Origin: Streptomyces sp. NBC_01408
GTDB taxonomy: Bacteria; Actinomycetota; Actinomycetes; Streptomycetales; Streptomycetaceae
Direction: 5' to 3'
Length of the DNA: 64,000 bases
Assembly (NCBI RefSeq): GCF_026340255.1
Contig: NZ_JAPEPJ010000002.1
Coordinates: 434,001 to 498,000, forward strand
In this document: in pieces, positions 52,866 to 61,838 of the stretch
How positions within the stretch are numbered: position 1 is the first letter of the stretch
Layout of the letters: each line of letters begins with the position of its first letter
Notes under the pieces: generated by a model
What the model saw: the letters and a program-made list of their open reading frames with translations, nothing else
The model's database searches: none
Told to the model about the DNA's origin: nothing
Position numbers and translations under genes: made by a program

Positions 52866-54976
52866 AGATCCGCGCCGACCTGCTCGCCCTGGACGCCGGC
52901 ACACTCGCCGAACTGGCCAACCGCGGCCTGGTCAAACGTGCCGTGAAGGAACTCGACGCGGGCGCGGGGGCGATGGTCTCCCCGGACGGGGACGACACGC
53001 TCCACGGCCGCTTCCCGGACGGCACCCGGGCCGCACTGCCGCCGGGCGCGGGCCTCGGCCAGGGCACGTGCACCTGTGGGGCGCCGGGGATCTGCCGGCA
53101 CCTGCTCGGGCTGGTCCTCGCCTACCAGCGGACGGCCGCGGCCCCCGGGCCGTCACCCACGACCGGGGCGGAAGGAGAAGCAGAAGAGAGAGAAGCAGCA
53201 GTAGGAGAGGCAGCAGCCGGGGCGGCTGCGGCCTGGTCCCCCGGCGACCTGGACGACGAGGCGCTGGCCTCCGCCGTGGGCTCGCGGGCGGTCGCCGCCG
53301 CCCGCCGCGTGCTGGCCCGCGGTTACACCGCCCAGCTGCACCACCCGACCGCCGAGGAGCCGGTCGCGTGGGCCGAACTGCCCACGTGCACCGTACGGTT
53401 CCCGGTGCCGGCCCCGGACGGTGTCGGACACGCGGTCACCGACGCCGCCGGCGACCGGCGCGGGGAGATGATCGTGCTCGCCGTGTGGGCGTTCCGCGCC
53501 GCCGTGGACGACGGGCCCGCAGGCCCGCTCACCCAGGTCGACGTGGGAGGATCCGCCGCCCGGTCGAGTTCCGGCGGCCCCGAGCTGGACACGGCGGCGG
53601 CGCTCCTGCACGATCTGCTGCTCGACGGGGCCGGACACGCCGGCCCGGTACTGGCCACGGCCCTGCGCCGGGTCCGCGACCAGCTGTCCGACCGAGCCCT
53701 GCACTGGCCGGCCGGGACGCTCACCGAGCTGGTCGAACAGCTCGACGACCACGCCGCCCGGGGTGCCCGCTACCGGGCCGAGCGGCACGCCCTGCTGATC
53801 ACGGAGTTCCACGCCCGGCTCCGCGCCGCCAGGGCAGCGACCGACGCAGCGACCGGGGCCACCGACGAGACCGGGACGGCCCGGCGCAGCCCCCTCGCCG
53901 TGTCCCAGGTGCTGGGCTCCGGAGAACGGGGCGACACCGCGCTGCGCCGGGTGCGGCTGACCGCGCTCGGCTGCCGGATCAGCGGCACCCCGCAGGACCG
54001 GACCGCCGAGGTGTTCCTCGCGCACGGCGCGGCCGGCACAGCGCTGGTGCTGCGCCGGCGCTGGGAGCTCGCCGAGGGCCAGGAGCCGACCGGGCCGGAG
54101 CTGGCGGCCCGGCGCCTGGCGGGGTCGTCCCTGGGGGCGGTGGCCCGGGGCAATCTGGTGAGCGACAGTGCCTCCCGTACGCCCGCAAGGTCCGTCGTCA
54201 TCGGCGGCGCCCGGCTGGCGTCGACCGGGGTGACACCCGTCGGCTCCGCCTGGGAGGACCTGCCGGAGCCCCTGCTGCTACGGGACTTCGCGGCGCACGC
54301 CCGGGCGCTGGAACAACTGCCGCCGTTCCTGGTGCGGCCGCGGATCGAGGCCGACTCCGTCCACGTGGTGGAGGTGCACGCGGTGGAGGAGATCGGCTAC
54401 GACCCGGCCCAGCAGCGCCTGGAGGCGAGGGTGCGCGATGCCCGGGGCGCCGTGGCGACGGTCTCGGCGGCGTACAACCCGTACAGTCCGGACTCGCTGG
54501 ACGTGCTCGCCGGGGCGCTGGACGGGGGCCGCGGCGAGGTGCGCTACCTGAGCGCCTTCGTCCACGGGACGGGCCACGGGCTGTCGTTCGACCCGATCGC
54601 CGTCATGACGGCCGAGGGGGTGACCGTGCCCGACCTGGCTCCCGCGCCCGCCACCGGCTCCGTCCAGGTGGCGGCCGTACGGGCGCGGCCGCGCGATCCG
54701 CTGGCCGGGGCGCTGGAGGCCGCCCTCGCCGCCCTGGCCACGGCCGCCGGGCGGGGGCTGCGCCACCTCGGCGAGGGGGCCAGGGCCGAGCTGGAGGAGG
54801 CCGCGGCCGCGCTGGCCCGCACGGGTCTGGCCACCTCCGCCGCGCGGGTACGGGCCTTCCTCGCCGCCCACCGTCAGGAGGGCCCGCGCGCGGCCGTCGG
54901 CCCCTGGCTGGACGCGCAGATCCAGCTGCTGACCGCGCTCGAACTCCAGGGGCGTCAGGGGGTGTCGCCACTTTGA
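52862..54976 (+). CDS. SWIM zinc-finger protein
   Basis: 704 residues from the ATG at 52862. The SWIM motif C-x-C-x(n)-C-x-H is CTCGAPGICRH near residue 69. A variable Glu/Ala-rich linker (about 100-125) is followed by a long region without recognised motifs. SWIM domains bind nucleic acids or proteins. It closes the five-gene operon, and its stop codon sits in the loop of the terminator hairpin. Confidence 0.85.
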   Translation: MKIRADLLALDAGTLAELANRGLVKRAVKELDAGAGAMVSPDGDDTLHGRFPDGTRAALPPGAGLGQGTCTCGAPGICRHLLGLVLAYQRTAAAPGPSPTTGAEGEAEEREAAVGEAAAGAAAAWSPGDLDDEALASAVGSRAVAAARRVLARGYTAQLHHPTAEEPVAWAELPTCTVRFPVPAPDGVGHAVTDAAGDRRGEMIVLAVWAFRAAVDDGPAGPLTQVDVGGSAARSSSGGPELDTAAALLHDLLLDGAGHAGPVLATALRRVRDQLSDRALHWPAGTLTELVEQLDDHAARGARYRAERHALLITEFHARLRAARAATDAATGATDETGTARRSPLAVSQVLGSGERGDTALRRVRLTALGCRISGTPQDRTAEVFLAHGAAGTALVLRRRWELAEGQEPTGPELAARRLAGSSLGAVARGNLVSDSASRTPARSVVIGGARLASTGVTPVGSAWEDLPEPLLLRDFAAHARALEQLPPFLVRPRIEADSVHVVEVHAVEEIGYDPAQQRLEARVRDARGAVATVSAAYNPYSPDSLDVLAGALDGGRGEVRYLSAFVHGTGHGLSFDPIAVMTAEGVTVPDLAPAPATGSVQVAAVRARPRDPLAGALEAALAALATAAGRGLRHLGEGARAELEEAAAALARTGLATSAARVRAFLAAHRQEGPRAAVGPWLDAQIQLLTALELQGRQGVSPL

Positions 54977-54987
54977 CGACACCCCCT
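54957..54987. terminator. Bidirectional hairpin terminator
   Basis: AGGGGGTGTCG (54957-54967) pairs with CGACACCCCCT (54977-54987). The SWIM gene stop is in the loop and the convergent reductase stop overlaps the right arm, so it can end transcription from both sides. Confidence 0.8.
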
Positions 54988-56416
54988 AACCCCGGTAGGC
55001 CTCCAGGAGGCGCAGCCAGACCTCGCTGATGGTGGGGAAGGCCGGGACCGCGTGCCACAGGCGGGCGATCGGGACCTCCCCGGCGACGGCGACGGTGGCG
55101 GAGTGGAGGAGCTCCGCCGCGCCCGGGCCGACGAACGTCGCGCCGAGCAGGACTTCGCGGTCCAGGTCGACGATCATGCGGGCCCGGCCGCGGTAGCCGT
55201 CGGCGTACAGGCCGGCACCGGAGACCTTGGACAGGTCGTAGTCCACGGCGCGAACCCGGTGGCCGGCCCGTTCCGCCTCGGCCAGGCTGAGGCCGACCGC
55301 GGCGGCCTCCGGGTCGGTGAAGACCACCTGCGTGAGGGCCCGTGTGTCGGCGGTGGCCGCGTGCGCGCCCCAGTCGCCCGTGTCCGCCGCGGGGATGCCG
55401 ACGACCCGGGCGGCGATGGCGGCGCCCGCGATCCGGGCCTGGTACTTGCCCTGATGGGTGAGGAGCGCACGGTGGTTGACGTCCCCGACGGCGTACAGCC
55501 AGTCGTGTCCGGGGACCCGGCAGCTGTCGTCCACCCCGATCCAGTCCCCGGGGGTCAGGCCGACGGTCTCCAGCCCGATGTCCTCGGTGCGCGGTGAACG
55601 GCCCGTGGCCATCAGCAGTTCGTCGCCCTCCAGGGTCTCGCCGCCCTCGAGCACCACCGTGACGGGCCCGGTCGGGCCGTCCCGTACGACGGCCTCGACG
55701 GTCACGCCCGTACGGACCACCGCGCCGGCCTCGGTCAGCGCCTCCGCGACCAGCTCACCGGCGAACGGCTCCATCCTCGGCAGCAGCCGGGGGCCGCGGA
55801 CGAGGACGGTGACCTGGGAACCCAGGCCCTGCCAGGCGGTGGCCATCTCGGCGGCCACGACGGAGCCCCCCACGATCAGCAGCCGGCCGGGCGCCTCCTG
55901 CGCGGAGGTGGCCTCCCGGCTGGTCCACGGCCGGGCCCCCTCGATCCCGGGCAGGTCGGGGATCACCGCCCGGGTGCCGGTGGCGACGACCACCGCGTGC
56001 CGGGCGGCGAGCACGTGGTGTTCGCCCTCGGGGCTGGTGACGGCGACCTTCCGGACCCCGTAGAGCCGGCCGTGACCGCGGTACACATGGGCACCGATGG
56101 AGTCGAGCCAGTCGATCTGGCCCTCGTCCTTCCAGTTGCCGGTCCAGTAGTCCCGGTGCGCGAGGACCGCCGCCGTGTCCAGCGGCCCCCCGACGGCCTG
56201 CGCCAGCCCCGGCACCCGGCGCGCGTCGGCGCGGGCCAGTACGGGGCGCAGCAGGGCCTTGCTCGGGATGCAGGCCCAGTACGAGCATTCCCCGCCGACG
56301 AGTTCGCTCTCCACCAGGGCGGTGCTCAGCCCGGCGGCGCGGGTCCGGTCGACGATGTTCTCGCCGGCCGGCCCCCCGCCGAGCACCACGACGTCGTACT
56401 CCACGGCTTCAGTCAT
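54986..56416 (-). CDS. Class I pyridine-nucleotide disulfide oxidoreductase
   Basis: 476 residues from the ATG at 56416. FAD motif VVVLGGGPAGENIV, redox pair GGECSYWACIPSK (Cys-x4-Cys, about 45-50), NAD motif LLIVGGSVVAAEMA (GxG loop changed to G-G-S), second FAD motif YAVGDVNHRALLTHQ, and a C-terminal interface His-Glu in HAVPAFPTISEVW. This is the lipoamide dehydrogenase/mercuric reductase family; the partner is probably a small thiol or quinone. No E2 genes lie nearby, so it is not the pyruvate dehydrogenase E3. A thioredoxin gene lies just upstream. Confidence 0.85.
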   Translation of the reverse strand: MTEAVEYDVVVLGGGPAGENIVDRTRAAGLSTALVESELVGGECSYWACIPSKALLRPVLARADARRVPGLAQAVGGPLDTAAVLAHRDYWTGNWKDEGQIDWLDSIGAHVYRGHGRLYGVRKVAVTSPEGEHHVLAARHAVVVATGTRAVIPDLPGIEGARPWTSREATSAQEAPGRLLIVGGSVVAAEMATAWQGLGSQVTVLVRGPRLLPRMEPFAGELVAEALTEAGAVVRTGVTVEAVVRDGPTGPVTVVLEGGETLEGDELLMATGRSPRTEDIGLETVGLTPGDWIGVDDSCRVPGHDWLYAVGDVNHRALLTHQGKYQARIAGAAIAARVVGIPAADTGDWGAHAATADTRALTQVVFTDPEAAAVGLSLAEAERAGHRVRAVDYDLSKVSGAGLYADGYRGRARMIVDLDREVLLGATFVGPGAAELLHSATVAVAGEVPIARLWHAVPAFPTISEVWLRLLEAYRG

Positions 56417-56457
56417 ACGGGCCAGTGTCACCGCTGGCCGGGGGCCGCGTCACGCAC

Positions 56458-56883
56458 TCAGGCGTCCGGCGTGCCGGGGTCGTGCGGGTAGAGGTCCGCG
56501 GGGCGCGGCTGCTGGGCGCCCGGCTGCTGGGATTCGGCGATCTTCGCGCGTACCTCGTCCATGTCGAGGGCGCGGGCCTGTCCGATGAGGTCCGTCAGGG
56601 CGGCTTCCGGCAGGGCGCCGGGCTGGGCGAAGATGGCCACCTGGTCCCGGACGATCATCAGCGTCGGGATCGAGGTGATCTGGAAGGCGCCGGCGAGCTC
56701 CTGCTGCGCCTCGGTGTCCACCTTGGCGAAGACCAGATCCGGGTGCGCCTCCGAGGCCTTCTCGTAGACCGGGGCGAACTGCAGGCACGGCCGGCACCAG
56801 CCCGCCCAGAAGTCGATCAGCACGAACGGGTTCTCGCTGACCGTCTGGTCGAAGTTTTCCTTGGTGAGCTCGACTGTAGCCAC
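56458..56883 (-). CDS. trxA: Thioredoxin with extended C-terminus
   Basis: 141 residues from a GTG at 56883, which has AGGAGG about 10 nt before it; an in-frame ATG at 56916 lacks a good site. The thioredoxin fold is shown by FVLIDFWAGWCRPCLQFAP (active site WCRPC instead of WCGPC), VFAKVDTEAQQELA and the cis-Pro in TSIPTLMIVRD. The C-terminal 30 residues are Gln/Pro-rich. Reduces disulfides in the cytoplasm. It is 41 bp upstream of the disulfide reductase on the same strand, perhaps a functional pair. Confidence 0.85.
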   Translation of the reverse strand: MATVELTKENFDQTVSENPFVLIDFWAGWCRPCLQFAPVYEKASEAHPDLVFAKVDTEAQQELAGAFQITSIPTLMIVRDQVAIFAQPGALPEAALTDLIGQARALDMDEVRAKIAESQQPGAQQPRPADLYPHDPGTPDA

Positions 56884-56977
56884 GGTGTCCAGACCTCCTG
56901 TTTGAGCCGTCTGCATCCTTGAACGAAGGACCCGCCCCCAGCATTCCGCCGCGGGGAGGGGGCTCGGTCGGGTGCTC

Positions 56978-58417
56978 CTAGAACGGGTGAGCGGCGGGGG
57001 TGGTGCGGGCCGTGGTCCAGCGGAGTTCGGTGAAGGCGTCCAGGTTGGCCTCGCCGCCGAACCGGGAGCCGTTGCCGGAGGCGCCGACCCCGCCGAAGGG
57101 GGCCACGGCCTCGTCGTTGACCGTCTGGTCGTTGATGTGGACGATCCCGGTCGGGATGCGCTCCGACAGGTCGAGGCCGCGTGCCACGTCCCGGGTGACG
57201 ATGCCGAGGGAGAGTCCGTACGGGCCCGCCGAGGCCAGTGCCACCGCCTCCTCCTCCGTCGCGAAGGACCGTACGGGAGCGACCGGGCCGAAGACCTCCT
57301 CCGTGTAGGCGGGGGTGTCGTCGGCGACGCCGGCGAGCACGGTCGGCCGGTAGAACAGGTCCCGGTGGGTGCCGCCCGCGACGAGTTTGGCGCCCTGTCC
57401 GGCGCTGGCCTCCACCAGGGCGTGCACGCGTTCCAGCTGGGTACGGTCGATCAGCGGGCCCAGGTGCACCCGCTCGCGGTACGGGTCCCCCACCGCGAGG
57501 GTCTCGGCCCGCGCGGCGAGCCGCTCGACGTACTCGTCGTAGAGGGAGGCGTGGACGAGGTGGCGTCCGGCGGTCATGCAGATCTGGCCCTGGTGGAAGA
57601 AGGAGCCCCAGGAGGCCTGCGCCACGGCGGCCTCGACGTCGGCGTCGCGGAGTACGACGAGGGCCGAGTTCCCGCCCAACTCCAGGTGGGTGCGCTTGAG
57701 GTGACGGCCCGCCAGTTCGCCGACGGCCCGGCCGCTGGCGGTGGATCCGGTGAACGACACCACGCGGACCCGGGGGTCGGCGACGACGGCGGCTCCGGTC
57801 TCGGCGCCGCCGGGCAGCACGTGCAGCAGTCCGGCCGGCAGGCCCGCGGCGGCGAAGACGGCCGCGAGTGCCAGGCCGCCGCAGACGGCGGTGCGCCGGT
57901 CGGGCTTGAGCAGGACGGCGTTGCCCAGGGCGAGCGCCGGCGCGACCGAGCGGATCGCCAGGATCAGCGGGGCGTTGAACGGGGCCACCACGCCCACCAC
58001 CCCGGCCGGGACCCGGCGGGTGAAGGAGAGGCGGGGTGATTCGCTGGCCAGTACCTGCCCGGCGGGGCGCGAGGCCAGCGCGGAGGCCTCGTAGCACTCC
58101 TGCGCGGCGACGTGCAGCTCGAAGTCGGCCTTGCCTGGTATGGAGCCGGACTCCCGCACCAGCCAGTCCCGCAGTTCACCGGCGTGCGCGGCGAACAGGT
58201 CCCCGGCGCGGCGCAGCACGGTCGCCCGTTCGAGGTGGGTGGCCCGCGCCCAGTCGCGCTGTGCGGCGGCGGCCCGGACGGCTGCTTCCGCGACGTCGGC
58301 GGGCGAGGCCAGGTCGAGGGTGGCGAGGGTGTGGCCGGTGGCGGGTTCGACCACCGGGGCGGTGCCGCCGGTGAGGGTGGGTCCGTCCTGCCAGAACGTC
58401 GGGTCGAGGAGCGGCAT
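56978..58417 (-). CDS. Aldehyde dehydrogenase (benzaldehyde dehydrogenase type)
   Basis: 479 residues from the ATG at 58417. Motifs: VAPFNAPLILAIRSVAPAL (start of cofactor domain), SFTGSTASGRAVGELAG, catalytic Glu in HLELGGNSALVVL, catalytic Cys in FHQGQICMTAGRHLVH (near residue 278) and EVFGPVAPV. It oxidises an aldehyde to an acid with NAD(P)+. It resembles the benzaldehyde/vanillin dehydrogenase subgroup. The thiolase upstream on the same strand suggests a role in aromatic or ketoadipate breakdown, but no ring-cleavage genes are in view. Confidence 0.85.
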   Translation of the reverse strand: MPLLDPTFWQDGPTLTGGTAPVVEPATGHTLATLDLASPADVAEAAVRAAAAQRDWARATHLERATVLRRAGDLFAAHAGELRDWLVRESGSIPGKADFELHVAAQECYEASALASRPAGQVLASESPRLSFTRRVPAGVVGVVAPFNAPLILAIRSVAPALALGNAVLLKPDRRTAVCGGLALAAVFAAAGLPAGLLHVLPGGAETGAAVVADPRVRVVSFTGSTASGRAVGELAGRHLKRTHLELGGNSALVVLRDADVEAAVAQASWGSFFHQGQICMTAGRHLVHASLYDEYVERLAARAETLAVGDPYRERVHLGPLIDRTQLERVHALVEASAGQGAKLVAGGTHRDLFYRPTVLAGVADDTPAYTEEVFGPVAPVRSFATEEEAVALASAGPYGLSLGIVTRDVARGLDLSERIPTGIVHINDQTVNDEAVAPFGGVGASGNGSRFGGEANLDAFTELRWTTARTTPAAHPF

Positions 58418-58595
58418 GGCGCGGGGCCTCCGGGTGGGGATGGGCGGGTGCCGGGCGGGCTGCCGGGCTCGGTACCCGGCGAAGTACCGGCGACGGAGCG
58501 GCAGCACGCGCCATCGTGCCAGACCGGAGGCGCCACTTCTGTTCAGTTATTGGGCAGTTGACCGTGGACCGTGACCGGAAACGATCGTCGCGGCC

Positions 58596-59795
58596 TCAGC
58601 GTTCGAGGACGAGCGCGATGCCCTGTCCGACGCCGATGCACAGCGCCGCCAGACCCGTACCGGAGCCCGCGGCGGCCAGTTGGTGCGCGACGGAGCCGGC
58701 CAGCCGGGCGCCCGAGGCGCCGAGGGGGTGCCCGATCGCGATGGCGCCGCCCCGCGGGTTGACCACGGCCGGGTCGAGCTCCGGCCAGGCCGCGAGACAG
58801 CCCAGCGCCTGTGCGGCGAAGGCCTCGTTGAGCTCGAAGGCGGTCAGGTCGCCGAGGCCGCGGCCGGCCTTGGCGAGGGCCCGCTGGACGGCGTCCACCG
58901 GACCGAGGCCGAAGAGCTGGGGCTCGATCCCGGTGACGGCGGAGGTGCTGATCCGGGCGAGCGGCTCCCGCCCGGTGGCCGCGAGTCCCGCCTCGTCGGT
59001 CAGCAGCAGGGCGGCGGCGCCGTCGTTGAGCGGGGAGGCGTTGCCGGCCGTGACCGTGCCCCGGCCGTCCGTACGGAAGGCGGGCTTCAGCCGGGCCAGC
59101 GCCTCGGGGGTGGACCCCTCGCGGATGCTCTCGTCGCGTACCAGGTCCACGCCCGGGTACGGAACCACCTCCGCGTCGTACTGTCCCGCCGCCCAGGCGG
59201 CGGCCGCCTTGCGGTGGCTCTCCAGGGCGAAGGCGTCCTGCGCCTCGCGGGTGATGGCGTACTTGTCGGCTACCAGCTCGGCGCCCTCCCCGAGCGAGCC
59301 GGTCCACTCCTCGGGCATCCGCGGGTTGGTCATCCGCCAGCCGAGGGTGGTGGACCACATCTGCTGGTGGGCCGCGGGGAAGGCCCGTTCGGGCTTCTGC
59401 ACCACCCAGGGCGCGCGGCTCATCGACTCGACGCCGCCCGCGATGGCGACGGAGGCGTCGCCGAGGGCGATGGCGCGGGCCGCCTGGACCACGGCTTCGA
59501 GGCCGGATCCGCAGAGCCGGTTGACGGTCACCCCGGGCACCGTCACGGGCAGGCCCGCCAGCAGTACGGCCATCCGGGCCACGTCCCGGTTGTCCTCGCC
59601 GGCACCGTTGGCGTCGCCGAAGACGACGTCGTCGATGCGGGCCGGATCGAGACCGGGCGTACGGTCCACCAGCGCGCGGACCACGTGCGCGGCCAGGTCG
59701 TCCGGCCGGACCCCGGCGAGGGCGCCGCCGAACTTGCCGATCGGGGTGCGGACGGCGTCGACGACGTACACGTCGCGGACGGTGCGGATGCTCAT
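58596..59795 (-). CDS. Acetyl-CoA acyltransferase (thiolase, beta-ketoadipyl-CoA type)
   Basis: 399 residues from the ATG at 59795. Nucleophile Cys in VNRLCGSGLEAVV (near 94), His in GGAIAIGHPLGASGAR (near 350) and second Cys in LCIGVGQG (near 385) complete the thiolase triad. It cleaves or forms beta-ketoacyl-CoA with CoA. The start DVYVVDAVRTPIGKFGGAL and overall wording are close to PcaF-like 3-oxoadipyl-CoA thiolases. It lies 178 bp upstream of the aldehyde dehydrogenase on the same strand. Confidence 0.85.
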   Translation of the reverse strand: MSIRTVRDVYVVDAVRTPIGKFGGALAGVRPDDLAAHVVRALVDRTPGLDPARIDDVVFGDANGAGEDNRDVARMAVLLAGLPVTVPGVTVNRLCGSGLEAVVQAARAIALGDASVAIAGGVESMSRAPWVVQKPERAFPAAHQQMWSTTLGWRMTNPRMPEEWTGSLGEGAELVADKYAITREAQDAFALESHRKAAAAWAAGQYDAEVVPYPGVDLVRDESIREGSTPEALARLKPAFRTDGRGTVTAGNASPLNDGAAALLLTDEAGLAATGREPLARISTSAVTGIEPQLFGLGPVDAVQRALAKAGRGLGDLTAFELNEAFAAQALGCLAAWPELDPAVVNPRGGAIAIGHPLGASGARLAGSVAHQLAAAGSGTGLAALCIGVGQGIALVLER

Positions 59796-60061
59796 CGGGG
59801 CTCTCCTGGGCGGATCCGTACGGGCGGCGGCGCACCGGTGCGCGGGTGTCCGCACGGCCGCACCGCCGAGCGCGCCCGGTGGGGCGCGCCCGCAGTCTCC
59901 GTCCGACCCTCACCACCTGTCAACGGCCCCCGGCCGCGCCCGGTGCCCTCCCGGTGCGGGCCGGGGGCGGGTGCCGGCTCGGGACCGGCCCGCCTGCGAC
60001 GGCCCGGCCCGGTAGCGGTACGGCGCGTCCCGCCCCGGCCCGGTAGCGGCACGGCACGGCG

Positions 60062-61108
60062 TCAGGTCGACTCGCGGGGGACGGCCACGGCCGCCATCAG
60101 GTCGTGCCGCTCCGTGACCTCCGACGGTTCGCGCACCGCGCGGTCCACCAGGGACGCCAGGTGGTCCCCGGTCGGCATCTCGATCCGGACCGTGCTCAGC
60201 CGGGGCCGCAGCAGCCGGCCGATCAGCAGGTCGTCGGCCCCGATGACGGCGACGTCCCCGGGGATGCGCAGGCCCTCGTCCTGCAGCGCGCGCATCAGCA
60301 GCATGGCGTACTCGTCGTTGTACGCGAACACCGCGTCCAGGCCGAGCCCGCGCCAGCGGGCCGCCAGCGCCGCGGCCGAGTCCTCCGAGTAGGACATCGG
60401 CACGGCCTCGATCACCGCCCCCTCCACCGAACGGGCGCCCGCGATCCGGGGCGCGGAGAAGAGTTCGAGCCCCTCCTCCTCCGGGACCACGACGCCGATC
60501 CGGCGGTGGCCCCGCCCGACCAGGTGGGCGGCGGCCCGGGCGCCCACCTCCTGCTGGTCCATGACCAGCGCGTGAGCCCCCGGCACGCTGCCCGGCCCCA
60601 TGGTGATCACCGCGCGGGCCCCGGCGCGTTTGAGGGTGGCGACGTTGTGCGCGGAGAGCGTGATCTCGCCGAGCGAGATCACCGCCACCGGCCGCAGTTC
60701 CGCCCAGGCCCGCGCGGCCTCGTCGCCGGTGAGGCCGAGGCTGCCGTACTGGACGACGGTGTAGTCGAGGCGTCGCAGCCCCCACTGGAGCTCGTTGAGG
60801 AACGTGCTGTAGAGCGGACCGACGGGCACGTGCGAGGTGGGCAGCAGGACGATCCGGGTGTGCCCGGCCCGCAGACTGCGCGCCGCGGCGTGCGGTACGT
60901 ACCCCAGTTCCTCGGCGGCCTCGCGGACCTTGCGGCGGGTCGGCTCGCTGATGCGCACGGCTTCCGCGTTGTTCAGCACGTACGAGACCGTCGCGCGCGA
61001 CACGCCCGCGAGACGGGCCACGTCCGCGCTGGTCGGCACGGAGGGCGGCCGCGCGGACGAACCGGAGACCGGTGTCGGCGGCTTCGGCGATTTCGATGAC
61101 TGAGACAT
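60062..61108 (-). CDS. LacI-family repressor
   Basis: 348 residues from the ATG at 61108. After a 25-residue Pro/Ser-rich leader the LacI HTH reads TSADVARLAGVSRATVSYVL with hinge HAAARSLRAGHTRIVLLP. The periplasmic-binding-like effector domain fills the rest (ALVMDQQEVGARAAAHLVGR, FAYNDEYAMLLMRALQDEG, DVAVIGADDLLIGRLL). It should bind a sugar or small metabolite. It is divergent from an MFS transporter relic, and two palindromic candidate operators lie between them, so autoregulation and control of that transporter are likely. Confidence 0.85.
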   Translation of the reverse strand: MSQSSKSPKPPTPVSGSSARPPSVPTSADVARLAGVSRATVSYVLNNAEAVRISEPTRRKVREAAEELGYVPHAAARSLRAGHTRIVLLPTSHVPVGPLYSTFLNELQWGLRRLDYTVVQYGSLGLTGDEAARAWAELRPVAVISLGEITLSAHNVATLKRAGARAVITMGPGSVPGAHALVMDQQEVGARAAAHLVGRGHRRIGVVVPEEEGLELFSAPRIAGARSVEGAVIEAVPMSYSEDSAAALAARWRGLGLDAVFAYNDEYAMLLMRALQDEGLRIPGDVAVIGADDLLIGRLLRPRLSTVRIEMPTGDHLASLVDRAVREPSEVTERHDLMAAVAVPREST

Positions 61109-61180
61109 TGCCGTGGCATCTTTCCAGACCGATCTTTCCCGCGGACCGGCGGATGGCCTGAAACCAATGCTACCCAGCGG

Positions 61181-61205
61181 TGACACGATTCATTGGCTCG
61201 TGTCA
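61181..61205. promoter_or_regulatory. Inverted repeat, candidate LacI-family operator
   Basis: TGACACGA (61181-61188) and TCGTGTCA (61198-61205) form perfect 8-bp arms around 9 bp, 73 bp upstream of the LacI start. The half-site matches the palindrome at 61456-61467. Confidence 0.5.
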
Positions 61206-61455
61206 CGGAGGCCTCGCAGCCCGCTCACCCCCTACGACGCGCCCCCCGCCCCGCCGCGCATCCGCGACCCCTCCCCCTGCCGTACGAGGGCTCCGCCGAG
61301 CAGCGGGCCCCGGCCCGCCGGAGCGACGGCGGCTGCCGCCCCGATCCGAGACCGCCCGGCCGGGCAGCCGCCGGGCCACGGGTGGCGATTTCGGTCGGGC
61401 CGCGGGTCTAGCGGAATGCCGAGTGGCTGGGATACACAGGGTCCACACCACGCAC

Positions 61456-61467
61456 TGACACGTGTCA
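61456..61467. promoter_or_regulatory. Palindrome TGACACGTGTCA, candidate LacI-family operator
   Basis: A perfect 12-bp palindrome with the central CG typical of LacI-family operators. It is 66 bp upstream of the MFS start and shares its half-site with 61181-61205. The remaining bases between the two sites (about 61206-61455) show no gene. Confidence 0.55.
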
Positions 61468-61532
61468 CCACCCCCTCATCCCGGACCGTCACCCCAATCC
61501 CCTCATCCCTCACGCCTGCCTCGGAGGCCCTC

Positions 61533-61761
61533 GTGGCCAGAACCGCACCCGGGCCGGCACCGGTACGACCGGTGCCCGCCCCGCGGAACCGGCCGCACCC
61601 CACCGCGTGCTGCTGCCGCTGCTGCTCGTCGGCAACACGGCGATGCACGCCCTCTGCGCCGGCATGGCCGGTGTCCTGCTCGCCCTCCAGGTCGAGCCCA
61701 TCGACCGGCGGACGAGGTCGCCGACTTCGGCCTGATCGCCGGGGTCCGCGGGGTGCGCTGA
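61533..61761 (+). pseudogene. MFS transporter, N-terminal relic
   Basis: A GTG at 61533 follows GGAGG. The first codons (MARTAPGPAPVRPVPAP) lead, after a frameshift, into HRVLLPLLLVGNTAMHALC and AGMAGVLLALQVEPID, and after another shift into DEVADFGLIAGV and a stop at 61761. This is the first helix and loop of an MFS permease of the type that sits opposite LacI regulators. The remaining eleven helices are gone. Confidence 0.65.
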
Positions 61762-61838
61762 CCTCCGCGGCTCAGCGGCCCCGCGTCCCCTCCCGCACCT
61801 CTCCTCCCGTACCTCACACCCTTCAGAAAGGCACCAAC

